Shown here piece by piece: positions 1 through 4,834 of a DNA stretch of 5,864 nt. Position 1 is the first letter of the stretch; each line of letters starts with the position of its first letter. The stretch covers positions 1 through 5,864 of the forward strand of contig JBKBQT010000075.1 in NCBI GenBank assembly GCA_046292445.1. Reading direction: 5' to 3'. Below the pieces are notes generated by a model that worked only from the letters and a program-made list of their open reading frames with translations, was not told the DNA's origin and did not search any database. This stretch comes from CALIZF01 sp046292445. Lineage in GTDB: Bacteria > Pseudomonadota > Alphaproteobacteria > Rhodobacterales > Rhodobacteraceae. A program made the position numbers and the translations under genes.

Positions 1-1
1 G

Positions 2-163
2 GCGCGGGCGGCGCGGCTCGACAGCCTCGCCTGGGGCCGCTATGGGTTCGGCGCCGAGGCGGCGGTGCGCGCGCGCGCGGCCGAGATCGCGGCGCTGGTG
101 CCGCGGGCGGCACAGACGGTGGCCGGGCCGGTTCGGCCCGCGCTGGGGGCCACCGGCGGCTGA
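2..163 (+). CDS. 3' end of an unrecognised protein (5' end outside window)
   Basis: The frame beginning at base 2 stays open for 53 codons and stops at TGA 161-163. The visible C-terminus contains RLDSLAWGRYGFGAEAAVRA, then an Ala/Arg/Val-rich helix-like stretch, and ends in ALGATGG. It looks like a real protein end because it has ordered hydrophobic and aromatic residues and GC-rich third positions, but I do not recognise the family. It lies on the same strand as the small membrane protein and the VWA gene and ends 71 bases before the next start, so co-transcription is possible. CoxE-like VWA genes often sit near a MoxR-type AAA ATPase. Nothing in these 53 residues shows an ATPase motif, so that identity is not claimed. 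Confidence 0.5.
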   Translation, partial: ARAARLDSLAWGRYGFGAEAAVRARAAEIAALVPRAAQTVAGPVRPALGATGG

Positions 164-170
164 CGCTGCG

Positions 171-222
171 GCAGGCGGGAAGCGGCAGGCGGGAAGCGGC
201 AGGCGGGAAGCGGCAGGCGGGG
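171..222. repeat. 14-bp tandem repeat, three full copies plus a partial fourth
   Basis: The unit GCAGGCGGGAAGCG occurs exactly at 171-184, 185-198 and 199-212, and a fourth copy begins at 213 (GCAGGCGGGG) before diverging. The array fills most of the 71-bp gap between the stop of the first gene and the ATG at 235. The unit length is not a multiple of three, but no gene reads through it. The final partial copy supplies the purine-rich run GGCGGGGGA (216-224) that may serve as ribosome-binding sequence for the next gene. Confidence 0.9.
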
Positions 223-234
223 GACATCAGGCGG

Positions 235-399
235 ATGATCGTGATCGCGGGGGCATTGGGCGGCGCGCTCTGGGGCGGGTATCTGGCGCGGGCGCGCAAG
301 GGCGCGCGGGCGGATATCGCGCAATATGCCATCGGCTTTGCCATTGCCGGCGCGCTCCTGGGCCTGTTCGCGACCATCGCGGTCGAGCGGATGCTGTGA
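235..399 (+). CDS. Small two-helix membrane protein (54 aa), function unknown
   Basis: This short frame encodes 54 residues beginning MIVIAGALGG and ending VERML. It has two predicted membrane segments, about residues 2-18 and 30-49. A basic linker containing ARARKGARAD joins them. By the positive-inside rule the linker would be cytoplasmic and both ends periplasmic, giving a hairpin in the inner membrane. Small proteins of this appearance are, from memory, widespread in Rhodobacterales, and I recall some being labelled apolipoprotein acyltransferase. At 54 residues it is far too short for Lnt and has no catalytic domain, so that label should not be copied. The start ATG 235 is preceded by a weak purine-rich stretch at 216-224. 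It lies 52 bases upstream of the VWA gene on the same strand and may be co-transcribed with it. Confidence 0.7.
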   Translation: MIVIAGALGGALWGGYLARARKGARADIAQYAIGFAIAGALLGLFATIAVERML

Positions 400-414
400 C
401 GGGCTTGCAGCCCG
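400..414 (+). other. Perfect small hairpin directly after the stop codon
   Basis: CGGGCT (400-405) and AGCCCG (409-414) pair perfectly around a TGC loop, starting on the base after the TGA at 397-399. No T-run follows, so it is not a classical intrinsic terminator. It could protect the 3' end of the small-protein message or weaken read-through into the VWA gene. Confidence 0.4.
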
Positions 415-451
415 GCCCGCGGCGCGGCAGGCTGGCAGGGCGAGGTGCCCG

Positions 452-1639
452 ATGTTCCAGCCCTTTCTCGAAACCCTGCGCGCCAGCGGCGTGCCGGTCA
501 GCGTCCGCGAATACCTGACCTTCCTCGAGGCGGTGCAATCGGGCCTTGTCACCTATGACGTCGAGGGGTTCTACTGGCTCGCGCGGCTTGCGATGGTCAA
601 GGACGAGCGGCACATCGACCGGTTCGACCTGGCCTTTGCGCGGGCGTTCCGGGGCCTCGAGGCGATCACGCCCGAGGCGGTGCTCGCGGCGCTGAACCTG
701 CCCGCCGACTGGCTCGAGAAGCTGGCCGAGAAGCACCTGTCGCCCGAGGAGCGCGCCGCGATCGCGGCGCTCGGCGGGTTCGACGCGCTGATGGAGACGC
801 TGCGCAAACGGCTCGCGGAACAGAAGGGGCGCCACCAGGGCGGATCGAAATGGATCGGCACCGCCGGCACCTCGCCTTTCGGCGCCCATGGCTACAACCC
901 CGAAGGCGTGCGGATCGGGCAAGAGACGAGCCGCCACCAGCGGGCCGTCAAGGTCTGGGACCGGCGCGAGTTCCGCGATTTCGACGACGAGGTGGAACTG
1001 GGCACCCGGTCGATCAAGGTCGCGCTCAAGCGCCTTCGCCGATGGGCCCGCGACGGGGCGGCCGAGGAGCTCGACCTCGACGGCACGATCCGGGCCACGG
1101 CCGAGCACGGCTATCTCGACGTGCAGACCCGGCCCGAGCGGCGCAATGCGGTCAAGGTGATCCTGCTGCTCGACGTCGGCGGCAGCATGGATGCCCATGT
1201 GCAGCTGGTCGAGGCGTTGTTCAGCGCGGCGCGGGCCGAGTTCAGGAACCTCGAGCATTTCTATTTCCACAACTGCGTCTACGAGGGCCTGTGGCGCGAC
1301 AATCGCCGCCGCTGGGACGCGCAGGTGCCGACGGCCGAGGTTCTGCGCACCTATGGCGCGGACTGGAAATGCATCCTCGTCGGCGATGCGACGATGAGCC
1401 CTTACGAGGTGCTGCACGCGGGCGGCGCGTCCGAGCACTGGAACGCCGAGGCCGGCTCGGTCTGGCTGACGCGGCTGGTGCAGCACTGGCCGGCGCATCT
1501 GTGGATCAACCCGGTGCCAGAGCGGTTCTGGGACCATACGCAGTCGATCCGGCTGATCCGCGAGATCGTCGCCGCCGACCGGATGGTGCCGATGACGCTC
1601 GACGGGATCGCGCGGGGGGTGCGGGTGCTGGGGCGCTGA
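452..1639 (+). CDS. CoxE-like VWA-domain protein (COG3825-type), 395 aa
   Basis: The protein begins MFQPFLETLR. The start is ATG 452, supported by GAGG at 442-445 with six bases of spacing; the frame is open further upstream but without a comparable signal. The N-terminal half (about 1-130) is predicted helical. A conserved-looking linker follows, with SKWIGTAGTSPFGAHG at about 132-147, then a charged region rich in Arg and Asp. The C-terminal part (about 236-395) is a von Willebrand factor A domain. Its first metal-site motif is LLLDVGGSMD, with D241 and S245. A further motif, VGDATMSP, has G311 and D312. VWA proteins of this class bind partners through a metal site and, in CoxE-like families, usually work with a MoxR-type AAA ATPase in metallocofactor insertion or complex maturation. 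That role is family knowledge; no partner or client enzyme is visible here. The size fits the family as I remember it. There is no signal peptide, so it is probably cytoplasmic. Confidence 0.88.
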   Translation: MFQPFLETLRASGVPVSVREYLTFLEAVQSGLVTYDVEGFYWLARLAMVKDERHIDRFDLAFARAFRGLEAITPEAVLAALNLPADWLEKLAEKHLSPEERAAIAALGGFDALMETLRKRLAEQKGRHQGGSKWIGTAGTSPFGAHGYNPEGVRIGQETSRHQRAVKVWDRREFRDFDDEVELGTRSIKVALKRLRRWARDGAAEELDLDGTIRATAEHGYLDVQTRPERRNAVKVILLLDVGGSMDAHVQLVEALFSAARAEFRNLEHFYFHNCVYEGLWRDNRRRWDAQVPTAEVLRTYGADWKCILVGDATMSPYEVLHAGGASEHWNAEAGSVWLTRLVQHWPAHLWINPVPERFWDHTQSIRLIREIVAADRMVPMTLDGIARGVRVLGR

Positions 1640-1670
1640 TCCGGGCGGGATCGCGGGGCGGCGGGGTGCG

Positions 1671-1702
1671 CCTCCGGCGGGAGTATTTGCGGAACGATGA
1701 AG
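1671..1702 (+). repeat. Intergenic terminator-like element, copy 1
   Basis: The core runs from GGAGTATTT (1680-1688) to GGAACGATGAAG (1691-1702). It matches copy 2 at 21 of 23 positions; the only difference is GC versus CG between the two blocks. CTCC (1672-1675) can pair with GGAG (1680-1683) around a four-base loop, just ahead of TATTT, which resembles a short intrinsic terminator. The element begins 31 bases after the VWA stop codon. I recall similar strings after genes throughout Rhodobacterales genomes, but have not checked this. Confidence 0.65.
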
Positions 1703-1837
1703 CCGGGGGGGCCAGCTCGGGGGGGGGGCGCCGGGCTGATGTCGGCGGGTGGCCGCGGCCCGGCCGGGCTGCGTCGGGCGCGCCGGGCGGCTGGATCGGG
1801 GTGCAGGATCGGGGCAGCCGGAGCGGGGCGGCGGCTG

Positions 1838-1866
1838 TTGCACGACCGATACCGGGGCAGTCTATC
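1838..1866 (+). promoter_or_regulatory. Weak candidate sigma-70 promoter for the DedA gene
   Basis: TTGCAC (1838-1843) and TCTATC (1861-1866) are separated by exactly 17 bases. Each box matches only three of six consensus positions. The pair lies 34 bases ahead of the ATG at 1901, a reasonable leader length. It is the best spacing match noticed in this GC-rich stretch and remains tentative. Confidence 0.25.
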
Positions 1867-1900
1867 GCTGCGCGACGAGGATCGGGCGGGCGGGGGAGCG

Positions 1901-2578
1901 ATGAGCCCTGCGGGCGGGGAATTTCTGAGCGAATACGGCCCGCTGGCCCTTGGCCTCTGGGTCGCGCTCGGCTGTGCGGCGGTGCCGGTGCCGGTCTGGC
2001 CGCTGCTGCTGCTGGCCGGGGCGCTGGCCTCGGCCGGGCAGATCGAGGCCGGGCCGCTGGCGCTGGCGGCGCTGGCCGGGGCGATGGCGGGGGACGGGGC
2101 GGGCTATCTGCTCGGGCGCGGCGGCGGCGGGCTTCGCGCAAGGCTGGCCGCGCGGCCGCGGATCGCGCCGGTGCTGGCGGCGGCCGAGGCGCGGCTGGAG
2201 GCCAATGCGGCGGCGGCGGTGTTCCTGACCCGCTGGCTGGTCGCGCCGCTCGGGCCCTATGTGAACATCGCGGCGGGGATGGCCGGGCTCGCGGTCTGGC
2301 GTGTGCTGCCGCCGGCGCTGGCCGGGCGGGGGCTGTGGATCGGCGGGTATCTGGTTCTCGGCTGGGTGTTTGCCGATGCGCTCGAGGCGGCGCAGGCGAC
2401 GGTGGGGGCGATCATCCGCTGGGTGCTGGCGGTCGGGGCGGTGGGAACGGCCCTGTGGCTGCTGCGGGCGCGCTGGCGGATGCGTCAGCGCAGGGCGGCG
2501 GTTTCGGCGGCAAGCCAGGACCGGAAGGCGGCGAGCGGGGCAGAGGCCTCGCGCGTTTCGGGCCAGACGAGCCAGTAG
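1901..2578 (+). CDS. DedA-family inner-membrane protein, 225 aa
   Basis: DedA (SNARE-associated/VTT) proteins are inner-membrane proteins linked to lipid transport and membrane homeostasis. The start is ATG 1901, preceded by GGGGGAG at 1892-1898; an in-frame ATG at 1697 is less convincing. The order of elements fits the family. A first helix is followed by a proline-rich VPVPVWPLLLLAGALASAG region (about 28-46). A glycine-rich segment comes next, with AGDGAGYLLGR at about 63-73. FLTRWLVAPLGPYVNIAAG occupies 108-126, followed by further helices up to about residue 193. R111 corresponds to the first conserved arginine of the usual R-F-x-PGxR motif. Where the second arginine is expected, this protein reads PLGP. 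The last 31 residues are polar and coincide with the antisense end of the lysR gene. The exact substrate is unknown. Confidence 0.82.
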   Translation: MSPAGGEFLSEYGPLALGLWVALGCAAVPVPVWPLLLLAGALASAGQIEAGPLALAALAGAMAGDGAGYLLGRGGGGLRARLAARPRIAPVLAAAEARLEANAAAAVFLTRWLVAPLGPYVNIAAGMAGLAVWRVLPPALAGRGLWIGGYLVLGWVFADALEAAQATVGAIIRWVLAVGAVGTALWLLRARWRMRQRRAAVSAASQDRKAASGAEASRVSGQTSQ

Positions 2579-3381
2579 GCGCCGACCCCGGCCACCGCGC
2601 CGCCCTGCGCCGGGGCAAGGCGGCCTTCGGCGATCTCGGGCGCGGCGAGGAATTCGGGCAGGAGCGCGACGCCGAGGCCGGCGATGGCGGCTTCGGTCAT
2701 CGGGGCGAACTGGTCGAAGAGCATGCCGCGCGGGGTGGCCGGCGGGGCGCCCCGGGCGGCGAACCAGGCGGCCCAGGCGGTCGGGCGCGTCTCGATCTGG
2801 AGGAGCGGCAGGCGGGCGAGGTCGGCGGCGGTTCCGATGCGGTGGGCGGCGAGGAAGGCGGGCGCGGCACAGGCGACGAGGCGTTCGTCGAAAAGGTGCA
2901 GGTGGCCCGCGTCGCGCCAGTCGGGGGCGCCGAAATGGATTGCGGCATCGAAGGGTTCGGCGGCGAAGTTGAAGCGCTTGAGGCGGGTGGCGAGGTTGAT
3001 CGTGACGCCGGGATGGGCGCGCAGGAAGGCCGGCAGGCGCGGGGCGAGCCAGCGGCTGCCGAAGGCGGGCAGGATCGCGAGGCTGATGACGCCGCCGCCG
3101 GGATTGGCGGCCAGTTCCATCGAGGCGCGCTCGATCAGGTCCAGCGCGCGGGTGACGTCGCGCCCGTAGGCGCGGGCCGCATCCGTCGGCACGAGGCGGC
3201 CGCGCCGGCGCTCGAAGAGCGGGCGGCCGAGCTGCCCTTCGAGCGTGGAGACGAGGCGGCTGACCGCGCCCTGCGTGAGGGCAAGGTCGCGCGCGGCGGC
3301 GGCGGTGGAGCCGGTTCGCAGCACCGCCTCGAAGGCGGCGAGCAGCGAGAGCGAGGGCAGGAAGCGGCGGGTGCGGGGCAT
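2485..3381 (-). CDS. LysR-type transcriptional regulator (GcvA-like), 298 aa
   Basis: The protein starts MPRTRRFLPSLSLLAAFEAV at ATG 3381-3379 on the minus strand and stops at TGA 2487-2485. Its 298 residues match the usual LysR length of about 300. The N-terminal winged helix-turn-helix spans about residues 9-68. The expected pattern is present: AAFEAV, then TGSTAAAARDLALTQGAVS (23-41), LVSTLEGQLGRPLFERRRGRLVPTDAA and a linker helix. Residues from about 95 form the effector-binding domain. The N-terminus resembles the GcvA-like branch. No in-frame ATG lies just upstream, so the start is firm. It is divergent from gcdH across 93 bases containing a T-N11-A dyad. LysR proteins commonly activate the divergent gene and repress themselves, so control of gcdH in response to a lysine- or glutarate-pathway metabolite is a reasonable inference. 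Regulation of gcdH homologues by LysR-type GcdR is known in Pseudomonas. Confidence 0.92.
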   Translation of the reverse strand: MPRTRRFLPSLSLLAAFEAVLRTGSTAAAARDLALTQGAVSRLVSTLEGQLGRPLFERRRGRLVPTDAARAYGRDVTRALDLIERASMELAANPGGGVISLAILPAFGSRWLAPRLPAFLRAHPGVTINLATRLKRFNFAAEPFDAAIHFGAPDWRDAGHLHLFDERLVACAAPAFLAAHRIGTAADLARLPLLQIETRPTAWAAWFAARGAPPATPRGMLFDQFAPMTEAAIAGLGVALLPEFLAAPEIAEGRLAPAQGGAVAGVGAYWLVWPETREASAPLAAFRSWLAAETAALR

Positions 3382-3385
3382 GGGT

Positions 3386-3400
3386 ATGCCTATAACGCAT
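3386..3400. promoter_or_regulatory. Candidate LysR operator (T-N11-A dyad)
   Basis: ATGCCTATAACGCAT has ATGC/GCAT arms around seven bases and contains TGC-N7-GCA, which fits the T-N11-A rule for LysR-type boxes (3387-3399). It lies 5 bases upstream of the lysR start and within the lysR-gcdH gap. If the gcdH promoter at 3422-3450 is correct, its centre is about 64 bases upstream of the transcription start, the normal place for a LysR recognition site. Confidence 0.55.
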
Positions 3401-3421
3401 GGGGCAGGGTCAAACGAGCGT

Positions 3422-3450
3422 TTTCCGCATGGGCCGAAAGCCTGTATGAG
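3422..3450 (+). promoter_or_regulatory. Candidate gcdH promoter
   Basis: TTTCCG (3422-3427) and TATGAG (3445-3450) are 17 bases apart. The -10 box matches four of six consensus positions and the -35 box three of six. A weak -35 is typical of promoters needing an activator, which fits a LysR-dependent gene. Transcription would begin near 3457, giving an 18-base leader that includes the ribosome-binding site at 3462-3470. Confidence 0.35.
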
Positions 3451-3474
3451 AGTGCAGACCCGAGGGAGGACACC

Positions 3475-4710
3475 ATGCCCGATACCGTTCAGACCCATGC
3501 CCCGACGCTCAAGGCCAAGGATGCGCCCGATCTGGGCCGGTTCGACTGGGCCGATCCGTTCCGGCTCGAGGATCAGCTGACCGAGGACGAGCGGATGATC
3601 CGCGACAGCGCGCGGGCCTATGCGGCCGAGAAGCTGATGCCGCGCGTCACCGCCGCCTACCGCGACGAGACGACCGATCCGGGGATCTTCCGCGAGATGG
3701 GGGCGATGGGCCTTCTGGGCGTGACGATCCCGGAGGCCTATGGCGGGCTCGGCGGGTCCTATGTCGCCTATGGCCTTGTCGCGCGCGAGGTCGAGCGGGT
3801 GGATTCGGGCTACCGGTCGATGATGTCGGTGCAATCCTCGCTCGTGATGTATCCGATCTATGCCTATGGGTCGGAGGCGCAGCGGACGCGCTATCTGCCG
3901 CGGCTCGCGAGCGGCGAATGGATCGGCTGTTTCGGGCTGACCGAGCCCGATGCCGGGTCCGATCCGGCGGGGATGAAGACCGTCGCGCGCAAGGTCGATG
4001 GCGGCTATGTTCTGTCGGGATCGAAGATGTGGATCTCGAACGCGCCGATCGCGGATGTCTTCGTGGTCTGGGCCAAGTCCGAGGCGCATGGCGGCAAGAT
4101 CCGCGGCTTCGTGCTCGAGAAGGGCATGGCGGGGCTGTCGGCGCCGAAGATCGGCGGCAAGCTGTCCTTGCGGGCCTCGATCACCGGCGAGATCGTGATG
4201 AAGGACGTGGCGGTCGGCGAGGATGCGATCCTGCCGCATGTCGAGGGCCTCAAGGGGCCGTTCGGTTGCCTCAACCGGGCGCGCTACGGCATTTCCTGGG
4301 GGGTGATGGGGGCGGCCGAGTTCTGCCTGCATGCCGCGCGGCAGTATGGCCTCGACCGCAGGCAGTTCGGCAAGCCGCTGGCGCAGACGCAGCTCTACCA
4401 GAAGAAGCTGGCCGACATGATGAGCGACATCGCCCTCGGCCTGCAGGGCAGCCTGCAGGTCGGCCGGCTGATGGATGCGGCCAATGCCGCGCCCGAGATG
4501 ATCTCGATCGTCAAGCGCAACAACTGCGGCCGCGCGCTCGACATCGCGCGGATGGCGCGGGACATGCATGGCGGCAACGGGATCCAGGAAGATTACCATG
4601 TCATGCGGGTGGCGGCGAACCTCGAGACGGTGAACACCTACGAGGGCACGCATGACGTGCATGCGCTGATCCTCGGGCGGGCCGTGACGGGGTTGCAGGC
4701 GTTCTTCTGA
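3475..4710 (+). CDS. gcdH: Glutaryl-CoA dehydrogenase, 411 aa
   Basis: This FAD enzyme of the acyl-CoA dehydrogenase family oxidises and decarboxylates glutaryl-CoA to crotonyl-CoA and CO2, passing electrons to ETF, in lysine, tryptophan and glutarate breakdown in the cytoplasm. The start ATG 3475 follows a strong ribosome-binding site, GAGGGAGGA (3462-3470). The N-terminal helical domain is followed by YRSMMSVQSSLVMYPIYAYG, where Y113-R114 matches the glutaryl-CoA-binding arginine of this subfamily. CFGLTEPDAGSDP (152-164) and KMWISNAP (184-191) are the flavin-binding middle domain. DRRQFGKPLAQTQ begins at 294, and DMHGGNGI spans 363-370. The C-terminal NTYEGTHDVHALILGRAVTG contains E390, the expected catalytic base. 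The arginine together with YEGTHD-HALILGRA separates it from short- and medium-chain relatives. Length is normal and there is no frameshift. It stands alone, divergent from the LysR gene and followed by a terminator-like element. Confidence 0.95.
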   Translation: MPDTVQTHAPTLKAKDAPDLGRFDWADPFRLEDQLTEDERMIRDSARAYAAEKLMPRVTAAYRDETTDPGIFREMGAMGLLGVTIPEAYGGLGGSYVAYGLVAREVERVDSGYRSMMSVQSSLVMYPIYAYGSEAQRTRYLPRLASGEWIGCFGLTEPDAGSDPAGMKTVARKVDGGYVLSGSKMWISNAPIADVFVVWAKSEAHGGKIRGFVLEKGMAGLSAPKIGGKLSLRASITGEIVMKDVAVGEDAILPHVEGLKGPFGCLNRARYGISWGVMGAAEFCLHAARQYGLDRRQFGKPLAQTQLYQKKLADMMSDIALGLQGSLQVGRLMDAANAAPEMISIVKRNNCGRALDIARMARDMHGGNGIQEDYHVMRVAANLETVNTYEGTHDVHALILGRAVTGLQAFF

Positions 4711-4731
4711 GCGGGGCGCGGGCGGGCGGCC

Positions 4732-4776
4732 CCGGGGCGCTGCCCCGGACCCCGGAGTATTTCGGGAACGATGAAG
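4732..4776 (+). terminator. Hairpin plus intergenic element, copy 2, after gcdH
   Basis: CCGGGGC (4732-4738) and GCCCCGG (4742-4748) form a perfect seven-pair stem with a three-base GCT loop, 22 bases after the gcdH stop. The block GGAGTATTT (4754-4762) to GGAACGATGAAG (4765-4776) follows, matching copy 1. The hairpin and TATTT suggest termination of gcdH transcription, although the T-run is short and offset from the stem. The ATG inside the element (4771) is unlikely to be a gene start because no domain-like protein follows in that frame. Confidence 0.6.
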
Positions 4777-4834
4777 CGGCGCCGGTGCGGGCGGCGGATC
4801 GGGCGGCGGGCCTGCGCGGGAGGGGAGAGCGAGC

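Larger units (their letters stand above)
1640..1900. other. 261-bp G-rich intergenic region between the VWA and DedA genes
   Basis: The stretch starts with a small GATCC/GGATC hairpin (1638-1642 with 1648-1652) that overlaps the VWA stop. The first copy of the intergenic element follows (1671-1702). Next come a 7-G run (1705-1711) and a 10-G run (1719-1728), then mixed GC-rich sequence up to the DedA ribosome-binding site. A plus-strand frame from ATG 1697 runs in phase into the DedA gene. Its 68 residues are Gly/Arg/Ala-rich with no domain character, so I treat it as non-coding leader. Confidence 0.6.

Noticed and set aside
171..222. Possible CRISPR array
   Set aside because: The 14-bp units are contiguous with no spacers and far shorter than CRISPR repeats.
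326..451. Upstream extension of the VWA protein from ATG 326
   Set aside because: It would overlap the small membrane protein out of frame and adds 42 residues with no family character. ATG 452 has a well-spaced GAGG.
227..1843. A 538-codon minus-strand frame opposite the VWA gene
   Set aside because: The product is Arg/Pro/His-rich with no recognisable motif, while the opposite strand encodes a clear VWA protein with a ribosome-binding site.
1862..3400. A 512-codon minus-strand frame opposite DedA and overlapping lysR in another frame
   Set aside because: The translation is dominated by Arg, Pro and Ala, typical of out-of-frame reading of GC-rich genes.
2485..4662. A 725-codon minus-strand frame that would fuse a long N-terminus to the LysR protein
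   Set aside because: The first 427 residues are antisense to gcdH and show no domain character. The LysR protein has a normal N-terminus and length from ATG 3381.
850..4710. A 1286-codon open frame on the plus strand ending with gcdH
   Set aside because: It passes out of frame through the VWA and DedA genes and antisense through lysR. Only the part from ATG 3475 looks like a protein. The open frame reflects high GC content and scarcity of stop codons.
4711..4834. Possible short coding gene starting at ATG 4771
   Set aside because: The ATG belongs to the intergenic element, and the frame soon overlaps the E1 gene out of phase with an Arg/Gly/Ala-rich product.
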